A stretch of 64,000 nucleotides of DNA, taken from NCBI GenBank assembly GCA_040255405.1, contig JBDZUX010000002.1, positions 1-64,000 of the forward strand, in the 5' to 3' direction. Positions 9,193 through 16,596 of this stretch are shown piece by piece. The stretch's first letter is position 1. The number at the start of each line of letters is the position of its first letter. The notes beneath the pieces were generated by a model. That model was not told the DNA's origin, did not search any database, and was given only the letters and a program-made list of their open reading frames with translations. This DNA is from 66-474 sp040255405 (GTDB lineage Bacteria > Pseudomonadota > Gammaproteobacteria > Xanthomonadales > Rhodanobacteraceae). The position numbers and the translations under genes are program-made.

Positions 9193-9292
9193 NNNNNNNN
9201 NNNNNNNNNNNNNNNNNNNNNNNNNNNNNNNNNNNNNNNNNNNNNNNNNNNNNNNNNNNNNNNNNNNNNNNNNNNNNNNNNNNNNNNNNNNN
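9193..9292. other. Scaffold gap of 100 Ns
   Basis: Exactly 100 unknown bases, the conventional placeholder for a gap of unknown size. It removes the 3' end of the peroxiredoxin gene and whatever lies between it and the sigma factor. Confidence 0.99.
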
Positions 9293-9870
9293 ACGATCGC
9301 CAGCGAACGCTCCACGTGCTGGTCGGGCGTCAGGTGATCTTGCTTCGAGGAAAACGTCGACACGATCTTGCCTTCGCGATCGATCACGAAGGTGGTGCGC
9401 GGGAAGAAACCGTGGGTCACCGGCTTGCCTTCCACGTCGGTCACGCCCTTCTGCGGCGGCATCATCTGCAGGTCGTACTGGGTCGCGATCTTGCCATCCG
9501 GGTCGGACGCCACCGCAAATTTCCCGGCGCAGTACTTGGGATCGGACGAAAACTGGTTGAGGCGGGCGATCGAATCGGCCGACACGCCGATGATGGTGGC
9601 GCCGGCTGCGCTGAACTTGTCCTTCTCGGTCGCGAAAGTGTGCGCTTCGAGGTCGCAGCCGCCGGTGTAGGCGGCCGGATAGAAATAGACCACGACCGGG
9701 CCTTTCGCCAGCGCCTGCTTCAGCGAAAACGTGAAATCCTTGCCCGCCTGACTGGCCGTGGCGGTGAAATCCGGCGCCGCCGCGCCGGGCTGCAGGGCCG
9801 CCAAGCCCGACACCGCCACCGAAGCCGCCAGCGTTCCCGCCAACAACGCACCCACCATTCGCTTGTTCAT
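9293..9870 (-). CDS. Exported peroxiredoxin (AhpC/TSA or BCP type), 3' end lost in gap
   Basis: 192 residues are visible before the gap. A signal-like N-terminus (residues 1-30) precedes a thioredoxin fold with the peroxidatic motif PxxxTxxC as PAAYTGGC (65-72, Cys72). Downstream FFPRTTFVIDREGKIVSTF is typical of peroxiredoxins. A further cysteine (YCAGKF) could be a resolving residue. The protein probably reduces hydroperoxides in the periplasm. GGAGGA lies 5 bases before the ATG at 9870. The frame is open into the Ns; the missing part is probably short because the fold is nearly complete. Confidence 0.88.
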
Positions 9871-10089
9871 CGCATCCTCCGAGCATTGAGGGCCGGCGCA
9901 ACCCATGCGCCCGCGTACACAGATGACCGCGCCGTGCGGAACCTCCTTGCGTCCGCCGTTGCCGGGACCGCGGGCCGGCGGCGTCCGGCGCCACGCCATC
10001 GCAAAAAGCGCCCTCGCGCATTGACAGTACGACGGTCCGGCCGCTATCTTACGCGGCTCGCTGACGCATTGCGTCGCGGCCGGACAGCT

Positions 10090-10174
10090 GCCCAGGTGGC
10101 GGAATTGGTAGACGCACCAGCTTCAGGTGCTGGCGGGGCGACCCGTGAAGGTTCGAGTCCTTTCCTGGGCACCA
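10090..10174 (+). tRNA. tRNA-Leu (anticodon CAG)
   Basis: The 85-base sequence folds as a class II tRNA: acceptor arms GCCCAGG/CCTGGGC, anticodon stem CCAGC/GCTGG with loop TTCAGGT (anticodon CAG), a variable arm, the T arm GGTTCGAGTCC and an encoded ACCA end. It reads CUG codons, the most used leucine codons in high-GC genomes. A terminator follows 12 bases later, so it is probably a single-gene transcript. Confidence 0.97.
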
Positions 10175-10186
10175 GTTGATCCGACG

Positions 10187-10215
10187 GAAAACCCGCGCAT
10201 GCCGCGGGTTTTTTG
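10187..10215 (+). terminator. Rho-independent terminator after tRNA-Leu
   Basis: A stem of AACCCGCG/CGCGGGTT type around CATGC is followed by TTTTTTG. It has a preceding A run, so it could also stop transcription arriving from the DUF6933 side on the minus strand. Confidence 0.88.
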
Positions 10216-10553
10216 TTGTCAGTGCCTCGCGACTCGCGCGGAATGCCCACCATGCAGGTGCGCCCGAGTCATTGATCCGTCCAGAACAGCCAGCCCCGCG
10301 TGGCAAGCTCAACCACGGGAACCGCTTCGACCCGCTCGTCGAGCGAATAGCGCCGCGGGCCAGATCATGCTGGTACTTGCCATGAAAATCCGTCATCCAA
10401 CAGCGGACTGTCATGGTTCACCAACAACGACAGGCCCGGAAACGCCCGCGCGTCCGTGGGCAAGCAGCCAGGCCGGCGTGAACTCGGCGGCTGCCAAGGC
10501 GTCGCGTTCAGGTACGGCGGCGCTGTGGCTGTCGCGCATTGCGGCGGGGCGCC
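10216..10553. other. 338-base spacer with no supported gene
   Basis: No convincing coding sequence on either strand. At 10263-10325 CCAGAACAGCCAGCCCCGCGTGG...CCGCTTCGA looks like a decayed half of the two-hairpin repeat family (core CAGAACGGCC...CCGCTTCG). The rest is unremarkable high-GC sequence lying between convergent units (tRNA-Leu and DUF6933). Confidence 0.5.
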
Positions 10554-11066
10554 CTACCCGCGGGCCCGGTCGATCTTCGGCAATCCGAATGCTTCGCGAA
10601 CCCGGTCGGCCGGGAATCCGATGTGCGAAGGCTTCAGGACGACATTGTCCGCCAGCCGTGCGGTGAGTTCCGCAGCGGAATGCGCTTGACCGTGACGCAA
10701 ACCGCTGTCGATGTCCAAAGCGTACTGGTTCAGCGTGCCCAGCACGGACTTGGAGTTGCTGGCCGCAAACTCGATCGGTCGCATGGCTTCGGTTTCCTCC
10801 GCCGCCCGATCGGCCGGCACGCCGATGGACAGCAGCGCCTTGAAGATGCGTTCGGTCAGCCGGAATGGAATATGCGCGTAGGGCGCGGCATCGACCACCA
10901 CGCCGAAGCGCGTGGCATCGTTCACCGCGACCACAAGCTGGATGCGCGACACGCGAACGAGGTTGGCCGTCCATTCCCCCAGCCGGTTTCGTGCCGGCGC
11001 CGGATCGGTTGTCGGCGCCACCTTCATCGCCTTGAGCAACTTGGCCGTGCAGCGCAGTGCGGTCAT
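10554..11066 (-). CDS. DUF6933 domain protein
   Basis: This 170-residue protein opens MTALRCTAKLLKAMKV, followed by RLGEWTANLVRVSRIQLVVAVND, the pattern of the DUF6933 family (LRCT.KLLK...LGDWYANL...RRQLVLFVNE). The molecular function of the family is unknown; members are often found among defence, toxin-antitoxin or mobile neighbours. The start at 11066 was chosen because the family alignment begins there. The gene lies 84 bases downstream of a broken antitoxin gene on the same strand, where a toxin gene would normally sit, but it does not resemble a RelE/ParE toxin. Confidence 0.75.
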   Translation of the reverse strand: MTALRCTAKLLKAMKVAPTTDPAPARNRLGEWTANLVRVSRIQLVVAVNDATRFGVVVDAAPYAHIPFRLTERIFKALLSIGVPADRAAEETEAMRPIEFAASNSKSVLGTLNQYALDIDSGLRHGQAHSAAELTARLADNVVLKPSHIGFPADRVREAFGLPKIDRARG

Positions 11067-11150
11067 GGTGTGATCCCGAAGCCGGCCAGGAACGCGCATG
11101 ACCTTGACTCGGCGGTTCTGTGGTCAGGGCAAGGGTATTACCAACGGATG

Positions 11151-11436
11151 TCAGCTGCTCGCAACGATACCGGGCGCCGCAGGTTCGTCGTCGGTGCCCC
11201 CAAGTACGCAGCCAAGTCTGCACTTGCTCTCCAGTCAGATGCTTGCCGGTTTCCAGATACGCTGCCCACGCTGTCACGGCCTCCCGCTTGAAATTTTCGT
11301 GGGCAGTTTCGCGATCGACGTACTCGCGGATTGCTTCGTGGATGATCCATTGCGGCGACCGCCGGCGGGCTTCGGCGAGTCGCTGCACCCGGTTCTTGAG
11401 TTCGTCATCGAGCTTGATTGATGTAGTCGTTGTCAT
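11151..11436 (-). pseudogene. Ribbon-helix-helix antitoxin (RelB/CopG type), frameshifted, no toxin
   Basis: The N-terminus MTTTTSIKLDDELKNRVQRL followed by SPQWIIHEAIREYVDRE is a ribbon-helix-helix DNA-binding domain of antitoxins. The family tail HLTGEQVQTWLRTWG should continue GTDDE and then stop. Here that continuation (GTDDEPAAPGIVASS, stop at 11151) is in the next phase: one extra base in a run of five Cs on the plus strand (11197-11201) shifts the frame, and the shifted frame runs on for 341 residues through the DUF6933 gene. Removing one base restores a 94-residue protein. No RelE/ParE toxin follows. The shift could be a real mutation or a homopolymer error. Confidence 0.72.
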
Positions 11437-11472
11437 GGCCTTGTGGCCCCTGCTCTGGCTACGCGGCAGGCA

Positions 11473-13857
11473 TCAATTTGCGCCGGCTGCCGAGCCGGCC
11501 CTGCCCGATTCCGCGGTCTCGTAGCGCGCCGGCAACTCGCCGTGCCGCTGGACCCGCAGTTCGCGTTCGCCGAATTGGTGGCGCTGCTGCCGGATGCGGT
11601 CGCGGACAGAGTCGTCGGAAAGCTTGCGTGCCGCAGTTTCCAGCCAGCTCAGGGTGAAGTCGCCCATCGCGGCCAGGTCGAGCTTGCCGTCGATCGCGTC
11701 GCGCCACTCCGCGCGCGCCTCGTCGGTTCGGGCCATATGATCGAGGATGTTGCCGCGCAGGACGTGCGAGGCGCGCTCGTCGGGCTCCAGTTCGATGGCC
11801 TGGCCGACGCAGGCAAGGGCCTCGGCGTTGCGCTGCGCGTGGTAGTGCAGCAGGGCCAGGTTGAACTTCGGCGCCGACCATTCGCCTGCCCGTTCGTAGC
11901 TGTCGCGCGCCCCCTGCTTGTCGCCGATGCGGTCGCGCCACAAGCCGCGCAGGTTGAGCAGCGTGCCCGAATTGCCTTGTTCCTGCAGGGCGAGACTCAA
12001 ATAGTGCAGCGCCTTCTGGTATTCGCCGAGGCTCGCGCAGTCGCGCGCGTGCTGCTCGTATTCATGGCCCAAGCTGTCGCGCGGGATCGCATCGGTGCGA
12101 AAGCGTTCCTCGCGCTCCAGCAGGCGGCAGCGGGCGATCTGGCTCAAGTCCCGATGCGCGATTGGCGCGTCGAAGCGCTTGCTGAAGGTTTCGGTGCGTG
12201 CATCGTCGGGACGGTGGAGTTGCAACGCGACGCACTGGTTCTCGTCCATCGTCCAGTGCAGTTCCAGCCGTTCGTCCGCGCGCACAGGCGCCGGCAGGTG
12301 CCACAGGGATACGCCGGCCGAACGCTTGCCATCACTCAGCACTTCCACCGCGATTTCCATGCCACCGTGCGCGCAGTCGCGCGGCGGCCGCAGCAGCACC
12401 GGCGCATCCGAGCGGCTCGGCACCGCGTCGCCGGCGCGCGCCATCACCGCCTCGCCTTCGACAAGCCGAAGCGCGACTTCGCTGCTGCACACGGGTTCGA
12501 TCACCGGCCTGCCGAGCACCTGCAGGCTCAACGCCTGGATGGCCGCGCCGCGCGCGACCGCCGATTGCAGATCCTCGGGCGTCCCGAGCGACACGTGCGT
12601 CGCCGCAGGCAGGAATTTTTTCAGGGCCGCCTGTGCCGGAACCAGCAAGCTGCTCGAACCGCACAGCAGCACGCCGGTCAGGTCATCGCGTTCGATTTTG
12701 GCGCGCACCAGCGCCTGCAGGACGGGCGCGAAGATGGAATTGCGCAGCACGTATTCGTCGCCCGCTTCCGGCACCGGCTCTGGGTCGAGGAATGGCACCA
12801 GCAGCTTGTCGAACGCGGACACGCTGAGCGAGGGTTGTTTGAACGACAGGTGCTTGCCGTCGCATTCCACCTGCATGTCGACGGAGGTCACGGCCAGATC
12901 CGCCGGGGCGTCCATGCCGGCGCTGCGATATTCCGTCAGTTTCATGTTCAGGGCGATCTTCAGGCGCTCGGCGGTATCCAGAAGCTGGTTTTCCAACTCG
13001 TGGCTGCGGGTGGCCCAGGAAACGTCCCACTCCTGCATGTCGTGCCCGGCGAGCAATTGCGGAATCAGCACGTCATGCACGATGGCGCGGTCGATGTCGC
13101 CGCCGCCGAGGCGGTGATAGCGGCTGGTGGCGAGCAGTCGCGCGCCCAGCGTGCCACCGTGGATGCTGTCGATCCGGAAGATGGCCACGTCGCAGGTGCC
13201 GCCGCCGAAGTCGAACACCAGCACGTTGGCGCCCTCGCGCAGCAACGCTTCGGCGCGATCGGGCTCGCGGAATTTCAGGTCGGCGAACGCTGCGTAGGGT
13301 TCGTCCAGAAGGCGCACCGCGCGGTTCGCGCGCGACTTTTCGAATGCGCGCTCGGTGGCCCAGACCGTGGCCTCGCGCTGCGCGGCATGGAACGAGGCCG
13401 GCACCGTGACCACCACCGGCGCCAGCACGCGGCCCGGCAGGCGGCCGCGTGCCTGCGTGCGCATGTGACCGACCAGCGCGGCGGCGACCTCGGCGGGATT
13501 GCGCAGCCCTGCGGGCGCATCCTTGAAGGTGTAGCGCAGCCCGATCAGGTTCTTGGTTTCATGGAACAGGTCGCGCTCCGCGCGAATGCCCGCCACTTTG
13601 CGCAACGCCAGGGCCTCGGCGCCGAACAGCCGGCGCTCGCCCTGCTGCGCGACCGCGGACGGAAACGCCACGCTGCGGGTGCCGTCCGGGCGCTCGAACG
13701 GAATGCAGTCACAGTCCAGCGTGTCGTGTTCGGGCTCGTACCTGGCGTACGCGATGCAGCTCTTGGTCGTGCCGAGGTCGATGCCGGCTGCAATGGCAGG
13801 CTTGCCCGCTTCCCGCAACCGGTTGATCAGCCGCAGCTTGAGATCCGAAACCTTCAT
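11473..13857 (-). CDS. Hsp70-family protein with C-terminal TPR region
   Basis: This 794-residue protein combines an Hsp70/actin-type ATPase domain (residues about 20-400) with phosphate loop 1 IDLGTTKSC (26-34), ITR-like VFDFGGGTCDVA and LLCGSSSLLVP, a divergent substrate-binding region, and a tetratricopeptide region (about 620-760, HYLSLALQEQGNSGTLLNLRG...FNLALLHYHAQRNAEALACVGQAIEL). It is not DnaK: the linker and lid are absent. The family resembles HscC-like Hsp70s of proteobacteria, where the partner J-protein is unclear. No DnaJ or GrpE gene lies nearby. The start at 13857 is set by the conserved N-terminus and a purine-rich AAGGGG upstream. Cytosolic; the client is unknown. Confidence 0.85.
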   Translation of the reverse strand: MKVSDLKLRLINRLREAGKPAIAAGIDLGTTKSCIAYARYEPEHDTLDCDCIPFERPDGTRSVAFPSAVAQQGERRLFGAEALALRKVAGIRAERDLFHETKNLIGLRYTFKDAPAGLRNPAEVAAALVGHMRTQARGRLPGRVLAPVVVTVPASFHAAQREATVWATERAFEKSRANRAVRLLDEPYAAFADLKFREPDRAEALLREGANVLVFDFGGGTCDVAIFRIDSIHGGTLGARLLATSRYHRLGGGDIDRAIVHDVLIPQLLAGHDMQEWDVSWATRSHELENQLLDTAERLKIALNMKLTEYRSAGMDAPADLAVTSVDMQVECDGKHLSFKQPSLSVSAFDKLLVPFLDPEPVPEAGDEYVLRNSIFAPVLQALVRAKIERDDLTGVLLCGSSSLLVPAQAALKKFLPAATHVSLGTPEDLQSAVARGAAIQALSLQVLGRPVIEPVCSSEVALRLVEGEAVMARAGDAVPSRSDAPVLLRPPRDCAHGGMEIAVEVLSDGKRSAGVSLWHLPAPVRADERLELHWTMDENQCVALQLHRPDDARTETFSKRFDAPIAHRDLSQIARCRLLEREERFRTDAIPRDSLGHEYEQHARDCASLGEYQKALHYLSLALQEQGNSGTLLNLRGLWRDRIGDKQGARDSYERAGEWSAPKFNLALLHYHAQRNAEALACVGQAIELEPDERASHVLRGNILDHMARTDEARAEWRDAIDGKLDLAAMGDFTLSWLETAARKLSDDSVRDRIRQQRHQFGERELRVQRHGELPARYETAESGRAGSAAGAN

Positions 13858-13983
13858 GTGACACCCCTTGGCTCGCACGTGGGTCAGCCCACGCCGCGAG
13901 CCTGATGGGGTGCTGTCGCACAAGCTGGGACGGACCACGGCGCGGGTGTGCGCGAAGCCTTGGGGAAGCCCGGATCAAAATGG

Positions 13984-14003
13984 ACCCCGGCTTGTGCCGG
14001 GGT
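13984..14003. repeat. Perfect 8-bp hairpin ACCCCGGC/GCCGGGGT
   Basis: ACCCCGGC TTGT GCCGGGGT followed by GACGGAATC, a compact relative of the intergenic palindromes. It lies between the Hsp70 gene and the response regulator gene. There is no T run on either side, so it is not a classical terminator. Confidence 0.5.
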
Positions 14004-14029
14004 GACGGAATCATGGACTGATCATGACT

Positions 14030-14425
14030 TCAGGTCGCGGCGGCGTCGGCGCCGGCGATCGCGTCGGCCACCACGCTGGCGAGGCAGTCGATGCGGAAGG
14101 GTTTTTGCAGCACCCGGTACACGGCCGGTTCCAGTTCGGGCGGCAGGCTGGGGGCGTAGCCGGTCATCAGGATCACCTTCAGTTCCGGCCGCAGCGCCTT
14201 GCCGGCCGCGGCAAGTTCATAACCGCTGATGCCCGGCAAGCGGATGTCGCTGACCAGTACGTCGAAGCTGGCATCCGATTCCAGCGCGGCCAGGCCGGCG
14301 CCGCCATCGCCCACCGCAACCACGTCGTAACCGGTTTCCTCGAGGCTTTCGGCGACCACTTCGCGCAGGAACGCCTCGTCCTCGACGACCAGCAGGCGCG
14401 CGGCCCTGGCTTCCGCGACGGCCAT
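14030..14425 (-). CDS. Single-domain response regulator
   Basis: This 131-residue receiver domain has the acidic pocket (LLVVEDEAF), the phospho-acceptor Asp in LVSDIRLPGISGYEL, the Thr in ILMTGYAP and the conserved Lys in VLQKPF. It has no output domain, so it probably works as a phosphate relay or by protein contact, like CheY/FixJ-type receivers attached to hybrid kinases. Its ATG (14425) overlaps the stop codon of the histidine kinase (TGATG), so the two are translationally coupled and form a cognate pair. Confidence 0.92.
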   Translation of the reverse strand: MAVAEARAARLLVVEDEAFLREVVAESLEETGYDVVAVGDGGAGLAALESDASFDVLVSDIRLPGISGYELAAAGKALRPELKVILMTGYAPSLPPELEPAVYRVLQKPFRIDCLASVVADAIAGADAAAT

Positions 14426-15927
14426 CACGCGACCTCCGCCGGAACGGTGCGGAGTTCGCGCGGCAGCAGGATGTCGACCGACGTGCCCACGCCCACTTCG
14501 CTGTCGATGCTGAGCCGTCCGTTCGACTGCAACACGTAGCCGAGAATCGTGCTGAGCCCGAGACCGGTGCCCTTGCCGACGGGTTTGGTGGTGAAGAAGG
14601 GATCCATCGCGCGGCTGCGCACCTCTTCGGTCATGCCGGTGCCGGTGTCGGTGACCCGCAGCCGCACCTGGTCGACCACTTTCTGGCCGGTCGATTCGTT
14701 GGCATCGACGCGCACGTCCGCGGTGCTGATGGTGATCTGGCCGCCTTCGGGCATCGCATCGCGCGAATTGATGACGAGATTGAGGATCGCATTCTCCATT
14801 TGATTGACGTCGCACAAAACGTGCCAGCGCGAGGCCAACTGGTACTGGATTCTCATATTCGGTCCGACCGAATGCTCCAGCAGCGGCTGGATGTCACCGA
14901 TCAAGTCGTCCAGGCGCACCGAACGGGCGGACAGCGGCTGCCTCCGCGCGAACGCCAGCAGGCGGCGCGTGAGATCCGCGGCCTTGTCGATGCCGTCATT
15001 GGCGGTTCGCAGGTAGCGCTCGATCTGCTGCCGGCGAGTATTGCCTTCGGCAAGCAGCGCGAGGTCGTTTTCCAGCACCTCCAGCAACTCGGCGGCATCC
15101 GGCTGACGCCCACCTGCGGCCAGCCGGGTGCGCGCCGCCTCGGCGAAGTGCTCGATGGCCGCCAGGCTCTGGCCCAGCCGCTTCTCGAGCAGCACGAGCG
15201 CCGACTTGACGATCATCAGTACGTTGTTGAAGTCGTGCGCGATGCCGCCGGAAAGCTGGCCCACCGCCTCCATCTTCTGGCTCTGGCGCAAGGCTTCCTC
15301 GGCGCGCGAACGCCGCTCCATTTCCGCGATCAGGCGCAGGTTGGCTTCGGTCAGCTCTTCCGCGCGCCGGTGCGCGTCGGCGTTCGCGCGTGCGAGCATG
15401 CGCTGCCCCAACCCGAGCAGCGAAAGCATCGCCACCGCCATGATCATGAGCAACGCCACGCCGCTGACGCGCGCCAGTTGCATGGTCCAGGGCGTGGTCG
15501 CCGCACGCACCCACACCGTGCCGACGGTGGTGCTGCCCTGGCGGGCCGGAACCCTCACCAGCAACGCGCCCCCGCGCCGCTCTTCCGGGCCGTTCGCAGG
15601 CACGATGGGCACGCTGTCCTGGCGCTGGTCGCCGGCCATGAGGTGGCCGGATTCGTCGTAGACCGCGACGGCGTCGACGCGCGGATCCAGCATCAGCGCG
15701 TGGACGTATTCGTGCGCGGCCGTGCGGTCGTCGAAGGCCACCGCCGCGGTGACGCTTGCGGCGAGCGTGTTGGCCTGCGCGGTGACCTGGCGCAGCCGCT
15801 CGGCGCCCGCGGTGCGGAACTGGTACACCATCGCGACGGTGCCGACCAGCAGCAACAACAGCACCGAGGCGACGATGGTGACGGGTCGCAGGAGCACCGA
15901 ACCATGGACGCGCGGTTCCATCGTCAC
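14425..15927 (-). CDS. Membrane sensor histidine kinase
   Basis: This 500-residue kinase has two membrane helices (about 15-37 and 152-174) flanking a periplasmic CHASE8-like domain (AVAFDDRTAAHEYVHAL...VDAVAVYDESG). A coiled coil follows and then a HisKA-type phosphoacceptor GGIAHDFNN (His231). The HATPase domain carries the N box NLVINSRDAM, the G1 box DTGTGM and the G2 box GTGLGLS. This GGIAHDFNN class usually ends in or pairs with a receiver, here the separate gene downstream. The GTG start at 15927 overlaps the YfiR-like gene stop; an in-frame ATG at 15921 is an alternative. The context suggests it senses the state of the YfiR-like protein or receptor. Confidence 0.9.
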   Translation of the reverse strand: MTMEPRVHGSVLLRPVTIVASVLLLLLVGTVAMVYQFRTAGAERLRQVTAQANTLAASVTAAVAFDDRTAAHEYVHALMLDPRVDAVAVYDESGHLMAGDQRQDSVPIVPANGPEERRGGALLVRVPARQGSTTVGTVWVRAATTPWTMQLARVSGVALLMIMAVAMLSLLGLGQRMLARANADAHRRAEELTEANLRLIAEMERRSRAEEALRQSQKMEAVGQLSGGIAHDFNNVLMIVKSALVLLEKRLGQSLAAIEHFAEAARTRLAAGGRQPDAAELLEVLENDLALLAEGNTRRQQIERYLRTANDGIDKAADLTRRLLAFARRQPLSARSVRLDDLIGDIQPLLEHSVGPNMRIQYQLASRWHVLCDVNQMENAILNLVINSRDAMPEGGQITISTADVRVDANESTGQKVVDQVRLRVTDTGTGMTEEVRSRAMDPFFTTKPVGKGTGLGLSTILGYVLQSNGRLSIDSEVGVGTSVDILLPRELRTVPAEVA

Positions 15928-16568
15928 CCGGCCTCTTTCACCGCCAGCGCCAGGTTCAAGAGCTTGGAGCTGATTACCAGGTGGTTGCGCGCCGCCGCGG
16001 CATTGTCGATCTCGAACCGCACGTGGCCGCGACGCATCACGAATTGCACGACGCTGCCGGCAACGTCCGACTGGCGCGAGTCGATCACCGTGAGGACCGG
16101 CCTGCCCTGCAACGCCTCCAGCGCCCCGCGGGTCTTGTCGGGCTGGGCGTAGCCGATGAACACGATCTGGCAGTCGTCGTCGCGGCTGACTGCATCCATC
16201 CTGCGAACCTGGAAGGGGTGCGTGCCGAGCCTGCGCCCGCTCACCGCTTTTTCGAGGAAATCGTCGAAGGGGTCAGGCCCCACGACGCAAATTGAGAATG
16301 GCGCATCGGGGGCCTTGAACGTGCCGGGCGGCCAGTTCACGAAGGGGGCCAGCTTGTAGAGATAGGTGGCCTTCACCGCGTATTCGAGTGATATTTCGGG
16401 CTGCGGCGACCGCGCGAGCAGCGTGGCGGCGGGCAGCACCAGCAGCATCGCCCACACGCATTTTGCCATGCCACGCCGGCGGCGGGGGCGCGGCGCCGCG
16501 TGCGCATCCGCCGGGCAGGTCACGGCGGCTTGCGTGGCGGGCAGCTGGCGTGGAATGGTCGAAGTCAT
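15924..16568 (-). CDS. YfiR-family periplasmic protein (DUF4154)
   Basis: This 214-residue protein has an internal signal sequence (about 34-54, MAKCVWAMLLVLPAATLLA), and the true start may be the inner ATG. The mature part matches DUF4154: EYAVKATYLYKLAPFVNWPP, FSICVVGPDPF, CQIVFIGYA, VLTVID and VQFVMRRGHVRFEIDNAAA. YfiR of Pseudomonas is a periplasmic repressor that responds to redox or envelope stress and controls a partner sensor. Here the partner is evidently the histidine kinase encoded next (4-base overlap), not a GGDEF protein. Confidence 0.88.
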   Translation of the reverse strand: MTSTIPRQLPATQAAVTCPADAHAAPRPRRRRGMAKCVWAMLLVLPAATLLARSPQPEISLEYAVKATYLYKLAPFVNWPPGTFKAPDAPFSICVVGPDPFDDFLEKAVSGRRLGTHPFQVRRMDAVSRDDDCQIVFIGYAQPDKTRGALEALQGRPVLTVIDSRQSDVAGSVVQFVMRRGHVRFEIDNAAAARNHLVISSKLLNLALAVKEAG

Positions 16569-16596
16569 CGCATGGACGCTGGTGGCCGGAGGGTTG

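Noticed and set aside
7574..9337. Plus-strand frame covering the kinase-sigma spacer
   Set aside because: Runs through the repeat and Ns; no coding signal on that strand.
8588..10021. A 477-residue open frame across the N run
   Set aside because: It joins the sigma factor to unrelated sequence by reading Ns as residues. The real sigma factor starts at 9121 with a good Shine-Dalgarno sequence.
10411..11436. A 341-residue open frame starting with an antitoxin domain
   Set aside because: Only the first 80 residues are protein-like. The rest is the frame antisense to no gene but out of phase with DUF6933; one extra C in 11197-11201 explains the run-on.
10090..11500. Genomic island inserted at tRNA-Leu
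   Set aside because: No integrase and no direct repeat of the tRNA 3' end was found nearby; the neighbourhood only looks accessory.
13858..14029. Possible terminator between Hsp70 and response regulator
   Set aside because: The hairpin at 13984-14003 is strong but has no T tract in either direction.
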